Shown: one piece after another, positions 1-8,890 of the stretch | How the letters are laid out: each line of letters opens with the position of its first letter | How positions within the stretch are numbered: position 1 is the first letter of the stretch | NCBI RefSeq assembly: GCF_000768555.3 | Contig: NZ_KN293978.2 | Coordinates: 62,001 to 126,000 of the forward strand | Reading direction: 5' to 3' | DNA length: 64,000 nucleotides | Origin: Roseovarius mucosus DSM 17069 | GTDB lineage: Bacteria > Pseudomonadota > Alphaproteobacteria > Rhodobacterales > Rhodobacteraceae | Program-made: the position numbers and the translations under genes | The notes under the pieces: generated by a model | The model's database searches: none | Seen by the model: only the letters and a program-made list of their open reading frames with translations | What the model was told of the DNA's origin: nothing

Positions 1-2
1 GG

Positions 3-1184
3 GCAGAGGCCATGGCGCGCGGCATCCTCATTTCGGTGATGCCGCTCGAGATGTATCGCGCGCTCCGCGATGCGGCGCTCGTCTCCGAGATTTATTTCAT
101 GGTGGGGCTGCTGTCGCTGGCAACGGGCCTCATGGTGCCTTTCGCCTCGCGCTTCATGCCGCGCCGCTGGATCTATGTGACCGGCTGCGCGATGTTTGCG
201 GGCGGGGCCACTATGGGGGCACAGGGCGGGGCGCTGGGCATGATCGCGGCGCTGGCCATGATCACGGCGGCCACGGTCACGGTTTTTGTCTGTTTCAACG
301 CCTATGTGCTCGATTTCATTTCGAAATCCGATCTGGGCCGTTGCGAGACCTCGCGCATGTTCTATAGCGCGCTTGGTTGGACGGTGGGGCCGTTCCTTGG
401 CGTGACGCTCTTGGGGATATGGCGGCCCTTGCCGTTTCTTATCGCCGCGCTGGCAGCGCTGAGCATGATGGGCCTTTTCCTCTACATGCGGCTTGGCAAT
501 GGCAAGCTGATCACCCGCGCCCGCCGCCCGGCCCCCAATCCGCTGGCATGGATGCCCCGGTTCTTTGCACAGCCCCGGCTGGTGGCGGGGTGGATATTCG
601 CGGTCGTTCGCTCCTGCGGCTGGTGGGCCTATGTGGTCTATTTGCCGATCTTCGCGGTCCAACAGGGCCTGGGTGAGGATCTGGGCGGCATGTTGCTCTC
701 GGCCTCGAACGGCATGCTCTTTCTGACGCCTCTCATGCTGCGCTGGATGCAGCGCCGCTCCATCCGCCACGCGGTGCGGGCGGGCTTTCTTGTGTCCGGA
801 TTGCTTTTTCTCTTTGCCGCATCTCTCAGCAGCCTGCCATGGCTGACGGTTGCCAGTCTCGCTGTGGCGTCAGTCTTTCTGGTGCTGCTCGATGTGTCGG
901 CGGGCCTGCCATTCCTCATGGCGGTCAAACCGTCGGAACGCACCGAGATGTCGGCGATCTATGCCAGTTTCCGCGATGTCTCGGGCATCCTCACACCGGG
1001 GGCAGCATGGCTCGTGCTTCTGGTGGCGCCGTTGCCGGGGATTTTCGCGGTCACGGGCGTGGGTCTGATAGGGTGTTGGCATTTGGCGCGGCGGCTGCAT
1101 CCGCGCCTTGGGGCGGCGCGCGTGGCGATGGAGCCGGGGGGACATCTAGACATTTCTCTTCCCATGCCGCGCAAAACTGGCTAG
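3..1184 (+). CDS. MFS transporter, 5' truncated by window edge
   Basis: Integral membrane protein of the major facilitator superfamily; the substrate cannot be read from the sequence. Successive hydrophobic segments run through the whole protein. A basic loop after the second helix (residues RFMPRR) matches the MFS motif-A position. The reading frame is open to the left edge, and the first ATG (position 12) falls inside what should be helix 1, so the true start lies upstream of the window. The gene ends at TAG 1182-1184. It is separated from argD by about 180 nt, so it is probably not in the arginine operon. Confidence 0.75.
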   Translation, partial: AEAMARGILISVMPLEMYRALRDAALVSEIYFMVGLLSLATGLMVPFASRFMPRRWIYVTGCAMFAGGATMGAQGGALGMIAALAMITAATVTVFVCFNAYVLDFISKSDLGRCETSRMFYSALGWTVGPFLGVTLLGIWRPLPFLIAALAALSMMGLFLYMRLGNGKLITRARRPAPNPLAWMPRFFAQPRLVAGWIFAVVRSCGWWAYVVYLPIFAVQQGLGEDLGGMLLSASNGMLFLTPLMLRWMQRRSIRHAVRAGFLVSGLLFLFAASLSSLPWLTVASLAVASVFLVLLDVSAGLPFLMAVKPSERTEMSAIYASFRDVSGILTPGAAWLVLLVAPLPGIFAVTGVGLIGCWHLARRLHPRLGAARVAMEPGGHLDISLPMPRKTG

Positions 1185-1364
1185 AGCGTCTCCATGATCA
1201 CTCGGACCAAACATACCGCTCTGCGACGTCGACGCGCCCGCGTCTGACGACCCGTACCGTTTTGATCTCTGCGCGCTACCGCGCTTGACCCTTGAATCCT
1301 CCAAATGATTGACTTGGCTCTGCCCATGCGGCACTCAAAGGGCCTGTTTGATAAGGAAACCGCC

Positions 1365-2540
1365 ATGATCCCTTCGATCCTGCCAACCTATAACCGCGCG
1401 CCGCTCTCTTTCGTCAAAGGCGAGGGGGCTTGGTTGATCGAGGCGGACGGGCGACGTTTTCTCGATCTGGGCGCGGGCATTGCAGTCAACGCGCTGGGCC
1501 ATGCGCACCCCAAGCTGGTCGCAGCGCTGACCGAACAGGCCGGGGCGCTCTGGCATACCTCGAACCTCTATCAGATCCCGAAACAACAGGAGCTTGCCGA
1601 CCGGCTGGTGGCGGCGAGTTTTGCCGACACGGTCTTTTTCACCAATTCCGGCACCGAGGCCTGCGAATTGGCGGTCAAGATGGCGCGCAAGCACTTCTAT
1701 GATGCAGGCCAGCCCGACCGCACGGACATCATCACCTTCGAGGGGTCCTTTCACGGCCGGTCCTCGGCGGGGATTGCCGCCGCCGGATCGGAAAAGATGA
1801 CCAAGGGCTTTGGTCCGCTCCTGCCCGGCTTCAAGCATGTCGGTTGGGGCGATCATGAGGGGCTGCATGCCGCGATTGACGATCATACCGCCGCCATCCT
1901 GATCGAGCCGGTGCAGGGCGAGGGCGGCATCCGCCCGCTGCCAGATCAATGCCTCAAGGGGCTGCGCGCCCTCTGCGATGAACGCGGCATCCTGCTTATC
2001 CTTGATGAGGTGCAATGTGGCGTGGGGCGCACGGGGCGGCTCTTTGCCCATGAATGGGCGGGGGTGACACCTGACATCATGATGGTCGCCAAGGGCATCG
2101 GCGGCGGCTTTCCTCTCGGCGCGGTGCTGGCAACAGAGCATGCCGCCTCTGGCATGACGGTGGGCACCCATGGTTCGACCTATGGTGGCAACCCTCTGGG
2201 CTGTGCCGTGGGCTGCGCGGTGATGTCCGAAATCGCCACGCCCGAGTTTCTGGCCGAGGTCAACCGCAAGGCGGCCCTCATGCGCCAGCGGCTCGAAGGG
2301 CTGGTGGCGGCGCATCCGGCCGTGTTCGAGGCGGTGCGGGGCATGGGCCTCATGCTGGGTCTCAAATGCAAGGTGCCCAACACAGAGGTGGTGCAGGCCG
2401 GTTATGCGGCTCTTGTCGCCACGGTTCCCGCCGCTGACAATGTTCTGCGCCTGCTGCCGCCCCTGACCATCACCGATGATGAAATCGCCCAAGCCGTGAC
2501 GCGTCTCGATGCGGCGGCAACGGCGCTCGAAACGGTTTGA
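1365..2540 (+). CDS. argD: Acetylornithine transaminase
   Basis: PLP-dependent class III aminotransferase converting N-acetylglutamate semialdehyde to N-acetylornithine in arginine synthesis; members may also serve succinyl-diaminopimelate. It is 391 residues, the usual length. The PLP-binding signature LDEVQCGVGRTG is followed by AKGIGGGFP, whose lysine (about residue 243) should form the Schiff base. I chose ATG 1365 because AAGGAA lies 6 nt upstream and the protein then begins MIPSILPTYNR, a typical family N-terminus. An in-frame ATG at 1305 would add 20 unsupported residues. argF follows 76 nt downstream, which supports an argD-argF unit. Confidence 0.95.
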   Translation: MIPSILPTYNRAPLSFVKGEGAWLIEADGRRFLDLGAGIAVNALGHAHPKLVAALTEQAGALWHTSNLYQIPKQQELADRLVAASFADTVFFTNSGTEACELAVKMARKHFYDAGQPDRTDIITFEGSFHGRSSAGIAAAGSEKMTKGFGPLLPGFKHVGWGDHEGLHAAIDDHTAAILIEPVQGEGGIRPLPDQCLKGLRALCDERGILLILDEVQCGVGRTGRLFAHEWAGVTPDIMMVAKGIGGGFPLGAVLATEHAASGMTVGTHGSTYGGNPLGCAVGCAVMSEIATPEFLAEVNRKAALMRQRLEGLVAAHPAVFEAVRGMGLMLGLKCKVPNTEVVQAGYAALVATVPAADNVLRLLPPLTITDDEIAQAVTRLDAAATALETV

Positions 2541-2554
2541 TTTCATCGTTCTCA

Positions 2555-2587
2555 AAATACTCCGGGGGTGTGGGGGCTGACCCCCAC
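2555..2587. repeat. GC-rich intergenic repeat, copy 1 (argD-argF)
   Basis: The stretch AAATACTCCGGGGG (2555-2568) is followed by a 7-bp perfect stem, GTGGGGG and CCCCCAC, with loop CTGA (2570-2587). The 14-mer recurs inverted at 58539-58552, also next to GC-rich stems. It sits between two arginine genes, so the hairpin would lie in their shared transcript and might tune processing; that role is inferred. Confidence 0.55.
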
Positions 2588-2616
2588 GGACCCTCCCATC
2601 GAAAAGCGATACGACC

Positions 2617-3543
2617 ATGACCCATTTCCTCGATATCCACAAAACCTCCGAAACCGACCTTCGGGCGATCATTGATCAGGCCCGCCATATGAAAGAGGCG
2701 CGGCAGGGCCGCCCGCGCGGCACGCCCGATGACGAGCAGCCGCTGGCGGGGCGCATGGTTGCGCTCATCTTCGAAAAACCCTCGACGCGGACCCGTGTCT
2801 CGTTTGACATGGGCGTACGGCAGATGGGCGGGCAGAGCATGGTGCTGTCAGGCGCCGACATGCAGTTGGGCCATGGCGAGACCATCGCCGACACCGCCCG
2901 CGTCATGAGTCGCTATGTCGATCTGATCATGATCCGCACCTTTGACGAATCCGTCCTGCTGGAAATGGCGGAACATGCCGATGTGCCGGTGATCAACGGT
3001 CTGACCGACCGCACCCACCCCTGTCAGATCATGGCTGACATCCTGACCTACGAGGAACATCGCGGCCCGATCAAAGGCAAGAAGGTCGTGTGGTCGGGGG
3101 ATGGCAACAATGTCTGTGCATCCTTCCTGCATGCCGCCGGGCAATTCGGATTCGACCTGACCTTTACCGGCCCGATGCAGCTTGACCCCGAGCCCGAGTT
3201 CATCGGCCTTGCGCGCAAGGCGGGCAGCACGATCACCATCGAACGCGATCCGTTCAAGGCGGTGGACGGGGCCGATCTCGTCGTCACCGATACCTGGGTC
3301 AGCATGCACGACAGCCAATCCACCAAGGAGCGGCGGCACAACATGCTGCGGCCCTATCAGGTCAATGACAAGCTGATGGCGGCGGCCAAACCCGATGCGC
3401 TCTTCATGCATTGCCTGCCTGCGCATCGCGGCGAAGAAGTGACCTCCGAGGTGATGGATGGCCCGCAATCGGTCATCTTCGACGAGGCCGAAAACCGCCT
3501 GCACGCGCAAAAGGCCGTGATGCGCTGGTGTCTCGGGGTCTGA
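2617..3543 (+). CDS. argF: Ornithine carbamoyltransferase
   Basis: Transfers the carbamoyl group from carbamoyl phosphate to ornithine, giving citrulline, in arginine synthesis. It has 308 residues, normal for the catabolic/anabolic OTCase family. The carbamoyl-phosphate loop STRTR is at about residues 56-60, the HPCQ motif is in the middle, and the catalytic HCLP cysteine loop is at about 265-268. The ATG start opens [10 protein letters not shown], a common N-terminus for this clade. It follows argD in the same direction, so the pair supplies consecutive-side steps of one pathway. Confidence 0.96.
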   Translation: MTHFLDIHKTSETDLRAIIDQARHMKEARQGRPRGTPDDEQPLAGRMVALIFEKPSTRTRVSFDMGVRQMGGQSMVLSGADMQLGHGETIADTARVMSRYVDLIMIRTFDESVLLEMAEHADVPVINGLTDRTHPCQIMADILTYEEHRGPIKGKKVVWSGDGNNVCASFLHAAGQFGFDLTFTGPMQLDPEPEFIGLARKAGSTITIERDPFKAVDGADLVVTDTWVSMHDSQSTKERRHNMLRPYQVNDKLMAAAKPDALFMHCLPAHRGEEVTSEVMDGPQSVIFDEAENRLHAQKAVMRWCLGV

Positions 3544-3634
3544 CGGCAACACATCTGGACGCAGCGCGCTTGCAAACCCTTAGCCAAAGCGCATAGCCTG
3601 ATCCAAGGCTGTTAGCGATAGCAGGGAGGGGCAC

Positions 3635-5029
3635 GTGGCGCAGATTGGCATCTATGGGCTGGGCACCATGGGCAGCGCCTTGGCGCTGAACATTGCAGAA
3701 CATGGCTTTGACGTGGCGGTGACCAATCGCGAGGCGGACTGGATCGCGCCCTTTCTCGACGAGGCGGGCGATCTGGCGTCGCGGCTGCACCCCCACGAAC
3801 GGTTGGAGGATTTCGTCGCGGCGCTGAAAGCGCCCCGGATCATCCTCTTCATGATCCCCTCCGGCGCGCCGATGGATGCCATGCTGGCGCGGGTCACCCC
3901 GCTGCTCAACCCCGGCGATACGGTGATCGACGGGGGCAATGCCGATTTTCACGATACCCGCCGCCGCGCAGAGGAGTTGGCGAAACGCGATCTGCATTTC
4001 GTGGGTCTGGGGGTGTCTGGCGGCGAGGCGGGGGCGCGTCACGGCCCCTCGATGATGATGGGGGGCAGCGAACACAGCTGGGCGCAACTGCACCCGATCC
4101 TGACCGCCATTGCCGCCCGCCATGACGGCGTGCCCTGCGTCGCGCATCTGGGACCGGACGGGGCGGGGCATTTCGTCAAGACGGTGCATAATGGCATCGA
4201 ATATGCCGATATGCAGGTCATCGCCGAAATCTACAGTCTCTTGCGCAATGGCGCGGCCCTGCCACCCTCCGAGATTGGCGCGCTCTTCGCCACTTGGGAC
4301 CGGGGGCCGCTCAAATCCTATCTGGTCGAGATCACGGCCCGGCTCTTGACCTATACCGATCCCGAGACCGGGCATCCGATGGTCGATGTGATCAAGGATG
4401 CGGCGGGGCAAAAGGGGACCGGGCGTTGGACCGTGATCGAGGCGCTACGTCTGGGGCAATCGGCCAGCATGATCGAGGCGGCGGTGGGCGCGCGGGGCTG
4501 GTCCTCGGAAAAGGATACACGACAGCGGGCTGAGGCAATTCTTGGCGGCGTGGTTGGCGCGTTCGACGACACGCCCGAGGTTCTGGCCGAGGCGTTTTTG
4601 GCCGCGCGCCTACTGGCCTATGCGCAAGGTTTCCGTATTTTGGCGGCAGCATCCGACGAATATGGTTGGGCGCTCGATCTGGCAACTATTGCCCGCATCT
4701 GGCGCGCGGGCTGTATTATCCGTTCTGCTCTTCTGGATGACATCGCAGAAGCGTTTGATCGTGACGTGCCGCGAGGCGAGTTGATCCTCGCACCACAGAT
4801 CGCGCAAACATTGTCACGCTGTATCCCCGCGTTGCGACAGGTGGTGTGCAGCGCGGTGCATGGCGGGCACCCGGTTCCGGCGCTTTCGGCCGGGCTGGCG
4901 TGGTATGACAGCATGCGTTTGGGCCATGGCAGCGCCAATATCACTCAGGCACAGCGCGATATGTTCGGGCGTCACGGGTTCGAGCGTTTGGGGCGCGCGG
5001 GTCTGCATCATGGCCCTTGGTGGGACTGA
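3635..5029 (+). CDS. gnd: 6-phosphogluconate dehydrogenase (decarboxylating)
   Basis: Oxidises 6-phosphogluconate to ribulose 5-phosphate and CO2 with NADP, in the oxidative pentose phosphate pathway. The N-terminal Rossmann segment reads GIYGLGTMGSALALN, the substrate motif GLGVSGGEAGARHGPSMM is at about residues 126-143, and the family signature with the catalytic lysine is FVKTVHNGIEY. At 464 residues it is the long-chain type. The start is GTG at 3635, with GGGAGGGG 5 nt upstream. The C-terminal region ends RAGLHHGPWWD, close to the usual substrate-binding tail. It is not linked to neighbouring pathway genes. Confidence 0.94.
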   Translation: MAQIGIYGLGTMGSALALNIAEHGFDVAVTNREADWIAPFLDEAGDLASRLHPHERLEDFVAALKAPRIILFMIPSGAPMDAMLARVTPLLNPGDTVIDGGNADFHDTRRRAEELAKRDLHFVGLGVSGGEAGARHGPSMMMGGSEHSWAQLHPILTAIAARHDGVPCVAHLGPDGAGHFVKTVHNGIEYADMQVIAEIYSLLRNGAALPPSEIGALFATWDRGPLKSYLVEITARLLTYTDPETGHPMVDVIKDAAGQKGTGRWTVIEALRLGQSASMIEAAVGARGWSSEKDTRQRAEAILGGVVGAFDDTPEVLAEAFLAARLLAYAQGFRILAAASDEYGWALDLATIARIWRAGCIIRSALLDDIAEAFDRDVPRGELILAPQIAQTLSRCIPALRQVVCSAVHGGHPVPALSAGLAWYDSMRLGHGSANITQAQRDMFGRHGFERLGRAGLHHGPWWD

Positions 5030-5067
5030 GGCCGCGCAAAGTTTCGGAGAGTTGGAGCAAGACAAAG

Positions 5068-5826
5068 ATGGATCAGGGTTCGGACTGGCCCCAGGGCTAT
5101 GGCCGCCGCGTGCTGGCGTCGGTGGACAGCACCAATGCCGAGGCGGCACGTATTGCGCCGAATCTGGCGGGGCCGGAATGGATATTGGCGCATCAGCAGA
5201 CGGCGGCGCGCGGACGGCGGGGGCGGGCTTGGGCCAATCCGGCGGGCAATTTCGCGGCCACCCTCGTGATGCGCCCGACCGAGAGCCCGGACCGCGTGGC
5301 GTTGCGCTCTTTCGTGGCGTCGCTGGCGCTCTTTGATGCGCTGGTCGCGGCAACGGGCCGGGCCGAGGTCTTTGCCCTCAAATGGCCCAACGATGTGCTT
5401 CTGAACGGTGGCAAGCTGGCGGGGATCTTGCTCGAAAGCGCCGGGGCAGGCGGCAGCCTCAGCCATTTCGCCATCGGCATCGGGGTGAACCTCTCGCGCG
5501 CGCCCGAGGTGTCGGAGGTAGAGCAAGGCGCGCTGCGCCCCGTTTCGCTCTTGTCCGAAACGGGCATCGCGATCGACCCCGAGGCGTTTCTGGACCTCTT
5601 GGCCCCGGCCTATGCACGGGCAGAGGCACAGTTCGTGACCTTCGGCTTTGCCCCCATCCGCACCGCATGGCTGGCACGGGCGGCACGGCTGGGCGAGGTC
5701 ATCACCGCGCGCACGACGCGCGAGGTGTATGAGGGCCGGTTCGAGACGGTGGACGAGGCGGGCAATCTTGTTCTATTGACCGCCCAAGGGCGACAGGCGA
5801 TTGCCGCCGCCGAGGTGTTCTTTTGA
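5068..5826 (+). CDS. birA: Biotin-[acetyl-CoA-carboxylase] ligase
   Basis: Activates biotin to biotinyl-AMP and attaches it to carrier proteins such as the BCCP subunit of acetyl-CoA carboxylase. It carries the substrate-facing DSTN motif, the biotinyl-AMP loop ARGRRGRAW, and KWPNDV. There is no N-terminal helix-turn-helix, so this is a monofunctional ligase and not the bifunctional BirA repressor. I chose ATG 5068 (252 residues) over a GTG at 5017 that overlaps the end of gnd, because the protein then starts just before the conserved core. It is followed by coaX after 18 nt; birA-coaX-rnj is a familiar order in Rhodobacterales. Confidence 0.9.
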   Translation: MDQGSDWPQGYGRRVLASVDSTNAEAARIAPNLAGPEWILAHQQTAARGRRGRAWANPAGNFAATLVMRPTESPDRVALRSFVASLALFDALVAATGRAEVFALKWPNDVLLNGGKLAGILLESAGAGGSLSHFAIGIGVNLSRAPEVSEVEQGALRPVSLLSETGIAIDPEAFLDLLAPAYARAEAQFVTFGFAPIRTAWLARAARLGEVITARTTREVYEGRFETVDEAGNLVLLTAQGRQAIAAAEVFF

Positions 5827-5844
5827 CCATACGGGACCGGGCGC

Positions 5845-6615
5845 ATGCTTTTGGCGATTGACTGCGGCAATACCAACACGGTGTTTTCCATCTGGGACGG
5901 GCAGAAATTCCTCTGCACCCTGCGCACCGCCACGGACCATCAACGCACCGCCGATCAGTATTTCGTCTGGTTCAAGACCCTGCTGCATCACCATGGCATC
6001 AAGGCCGATATCACCGGGGTGATCATCTCCTCGACCGTGCCGCGCGTGGTGTTCAATCTGCGGGTCTTTTCGGACCGCTATTTCAACTGCCGCCCGCTGG
6101 TGGTGGGCAAGCCCGAGTGCCGCCTGCCGGTCGATGTGCGGGTGGATGCGGGCACGCAGGTAGGTCCTGACCGGTTGGTCAATACGGTGGCGGGGTTTGA
6201 TCTCTATGGCGGCGACCTCATCTTGGTGGATTTCGGCACCGCCACCACCTTTGACGTGGTCGCAAGCGATGGGGCCTATATCGGCGGGGTGATCGCACCG
6301 GGGGTGAATCTGTCGCTGCAAGCGCTACATGAAGCGGCAGCGGCCCTACCGCATATCGACGTGACCAAACCAGAGCGGGTTATCGGCACCAATACCGTCG
6401 ATTGCATGCAGTCGGGCGTATTCTGGGGTTATGTCGGGCTGATCAATGGGCTATGTGACCGGATAAAGGCCGAGCGTGGCCGCACCATGAAGGTGATCGC
6501 AACGGGTGGGCTGGCACCTCTCTTCCAGCAGGGAACGGACATGTTCGACGTGTTCGAAGACAATCTGACAATGCACGGTCTGACCGTGATTGACGCGTAT
6601 AACAAGGAGGGCTGA
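5845..6615 (+). CDS. coaX: Type III pantothenate kinase
   Basis: Phosphorylates pantothenate, the first committed step of coenzyme A synthesis. Type III enzymes belong to the ASKHA (acetate and sugar kinase/Hsp70/actin) fold and lack a P-loop. The N-terminal phosphate-1 motif AIDCGNTNTVF, the GPDRLVN pantothenate loop and the phosphate-2 segment LVDFGTATTFD are all present. It is 256 residues, the normal length. It starts 18 nt after birA and ends 6 nt before rnj, indicating co-transcription. Confidence 0.94.
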   Translation: MLLAIDCGNTNTVFSIWDGQKFLCTLRTATDHQRTADQYFVWFKTLLHHHGIKADITGVIISSTVPRVVFNLRVFSDRYFNCRPLVVGKPECRLPVDVRVDAGTQVGPDRLVNTVAGFDLYGGDLILVDFGTATTFDVVASDGAYIGGVIAPGVNLSLQALHEAAAALPHIDVTKPERVIGTNTVDCMQSGVFWGYVGLINGLCDRIKAERGRTMKVIATGGLAPLFQQGTDMFDVFEDNLTMHGLTVIDAYNKEG

Positions 6616-6621
6616 CGCCCC

Positions 6622-8289
6622 ATGAGCAGCGAACGACTTATCTACCTGCCCCTCGGTGGGGCGGGTGAAATCGGTATGAACGCCTATGTCTATGGCTATG
6701 GCAAACCCGGCAAGGAGCGGCTGATCCTCGTCGACCTGGGCGTGACCTTTCCCGATATGGATGGCACGCCGGGGGTTGATCTGATCCTGCCGGACATCTC
6801 CTGGCTCGAGGCCCGCAAGGGGCAGTTGGAGGCGATTTTCATCACCCACGCCCATGAGGATCACGTCGGCGCCGTGGCGCATTACTATGCCCGCCTTGGC
6901 GCGCCGATCCATGCCCGCGCCTTTACCGCCAACATCGCCCGCCGCAAGATGCAAGAGCATGGCAATCCCGAAAAGGCGGTGCACACCGCCTCCGCTTGGC
7001 CCAATACCGTCAAGGCGGGGCCGTTTACCGTGGGCTTCGTGCCAATCTCGCATTCCATTCCCGAAAGCTCCGGTCTGGTGATCGACAGCGCAGGTGGGCG
7101 GATCGTGCATACCGGCGATTTCAAGATCGACGTCAACCCGGTGGTGGGCGAACCCTTTGATCGTGATCTCTGGGCCAGCCTCTCCGAGCCCGGCGTCAAG
7201 GCGCTGGTCTGCGATTCCACCAATGTTTTCAGCCATCACGAGGGCCGCTCCGAGAGCACCGTGGGCGGGCCGATCACCGATCTGGTCGCGGCTTCCAAAG
7301 GGCTCTTTGTCTGCACCACATTTGCCAGCAACGTCGCCCGCGTGAAATCGCTGGCCGAGGCGGGCGTGCGGGCCGGGCGCTCGGTCTGCCTCATGGGCCG
7401 TGCCATGCAGCGCATGGTCGAGGCGGCGCAGGAAACCGGCGTTCTCACCGGATTTCCCAAGACAATCAGCCCGGAAGAAGCCGGGAATGTCCCACGCGAC
7501 AGCCTGATGCTGATCGTCACCGGCTCTCAGGGTGAGCGGCGCGCCGCCAGTGCGCAACTGGCCAATGGCAAATACAACGGCATCACCCTCAAGGATGGCG
7601 ATACCTTTCTCTTCTCCTCCAAGACCATTCCGGGCAATGAACGTGGCGTGATCCGCATCATCAACCAGTTTTCGGAAATGGGCGTGGATGTGATCGAGGG
7701 CGACGACCGCTATCACGTCTCGGGCCATGCCAACCGGCCCGATCTCGACGAGATGCACAAGCTGATCAAGCCGCAGATGGTGATCCCGATGCACGGCGAG
7801 CACCGGCATCTGCGCGAGCATGTCAAGCTGGCCAATTCCAATCGGCTCAAGGGAGTGCTGGCGGTCAACGGCATGATGATCGACCTCAGCGGCAATGCGC
7901 CCAAAGTGGTCGAATATATCGAGACAGGCCGCACCTATCTGGATGGATCGGTGCAGGTGGGCGCTATGGATGGCGTGGTGCGCGACCGGATCCGCATGGC
8001 GCTGAACGGGCATGTCATGGTCAATGTCATTCTGGACGAGGACGATGAGCCCTTGGGCGATCCTTGGGTAGAGGTCATGGGCCTTGCCGAGACCGGGCGC
8101 TCCAACGCCCCCTTGGTCGATGTGTTGGAAGAAGACCTGTCGCAATTCATGGGCCGCGCCGGGGCCAAGACCCTGACCGATGATGACAAGCTGGAAGAGG
8201 GGCTGCGCCGCGTCGCGCGGCAGAGCACGCAGACCGAAATCGGCAAGCGGCCCGAGGTGACGGTGGTCATCAGCCGCCTGACCGCCTGA
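6622..8289 (+). CDS. rnj: Ribonuclease J
   Basis: Metallo-beta-lactamase/beta-CASP ribonuclease with endo- and 5'-3' exonuclease activity, used in mRNA decay and rRNA 5' maturation. The zinc motif THAHEDH places metal ligands at H76, H78, D80 and H81. A second zinc histidine lies in the PISHSIPES segment, and beta-CASP motifs follow (TGSQGE; HVSGHA; PMHGEHRHL). It has 555 residues with a C-terminal domain of normal length. It starts 6 nt after coaX and is followed 15 nt later by a DUF2478 gene, all in one direction. Confidence 0.94.
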   Translation: MSSERLIYLPLGGAGEIGMNAYVYGYGKPGKERLILVDLGVTFPDMDGTPGVDLILPDISWLEARKGQLEAIFITHAHEDHVGAVAHYYARLGAPIHARAFTANIARRKMQEHGNPEKAVHTASAWPNTVKAGPFTVGFVPISHSIPESSGLVIDSAGGRIVHTGDFKIDVNPVVGEPFDRDLWASLSEPGVKALVCDSTNVFSHHEGRSESTVGGPITDLVAASKGLFVCTTFASNVARVKSLAEAGVRAGRSVCLMGRAMQRMVEAAQETGVLTGFPKTISPEEAGNVPRDSLMLIVTGSQGERRAASAQLANGKYNGITLKDGDTFLFSSKTIPGNERGVIRIINQFSEMGVDVIEGDDRYHVSGHANRPDLDEMHKLIKPQMVIPMHGEHRHLREHVKLANSNRLKGVLAVNGMMIDLSGNAPKVVEYIETGRTYLDGSVQVGAMDGVVRDRIRMALNGHVMVNVILDEDDEPLGDPWVEVMGLAETGRSNAPLVDVLEEDLSQFMGRAGAKTLTDDDKLEEGLRRVARQSTQTEIGKRPEVTVVISRLTA

Positions 8290-8304
8290 AGGGGACGGGC
8301 GCGT

Positions 8305-8820
8305 ATGCGGATCGGCTATGTCATAGCGAAAGGGCGCGGGGAAACCGATCTCTTGCTGCATGACGTGGCGCGCGCAGCACAGGCGCGGGGTTTGCGCCTG
8401 TGTGGCACGGTGCAGGTCAACACCAATTGCGGAGATGACCGGCCCTGCGACATGGATGTCGAGGTGCTGCCCGACGGGCCGGTGATCCGCATCTCGCAAA
8501 GCCTGGGACCCGGCGCGCGTGGCTGTCGGCTGGATCCGTCCGCGCTTGAATTGGCGGTGGCCGCCACCGAGGCGCGGCTATCCGAGGGCTGCGATCTGGT
8601 GATCGTCAACAAATTCGGCAAGCATGAGGCCGAGGGGCGCGGCTTTCGCACGCTGATCGCCGAGGCGCTCAGTCGGGATGTGCCGGTTCTGGTGGGGGCC
8701 AACCGGCTCAATGCGCCGCATCTTGACGCCTTTTCCGGGGGTGTGGCCGAGGCGCTCAACCCGGAGTTTGCGCAGATCCTCGATTGGCTCGATCACGCGG
8801 TGCCCGCCACGCACCCGTGA
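8305..8820 (+). CDS. DUF2478 family protein
   Basis: A 171-residue protein matching the DUF2478 family, known mainly from proteobacteria and sometimes described as NTPase-like or linked to molybdenum-related loci. The reaction is unknown. Visible features are an N-terminal strand (MRIGYVIAKG), a GDDRPCDMDVEVL segment, a mid-protein LGPGARGCRLD, and VIVNKFGKHEAEGRG, which resembles a nucleotide-binding or Walker B-like strand. No signal peptide is present, so it is cytoplasmic. It is the last gene of the birA-coaX-rnj run, 15 nt after rnj. Family membership comes from recall of the motif pattern. Confidence 0.7.
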   Translation: MRIGYVIAKGRGETDLLLHDVARAAQARGLRLCGTVQVNTNCGDDRPCDMDVEVLPDGPVIRISQSLGPGARGCRLDPSALELAVAATEARLSEGCDLVIVNKFGKHEAEGRGFRTLIAEALSRDVPVLVGANRLNAPHLDAFSGGVAEALNPEFAQILDWLDHAVPATHP

Positions 8821-8890
8821 CCCAGAACGCAATTGACCGGGCGGGGGGCATCTGTCATGCAGCAGGTTCAGTCAGCATGAGGCAAGGACG

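Noticed and set aside
6451..8499. 682-residue minus-strand frame antisense to rnj
   Set aside because: It is His/Asp-rich shadow sequence of the high-GC, strongly coding plus strand; RNase J motifs are clear on the plus strand and no family pattern is seen here.
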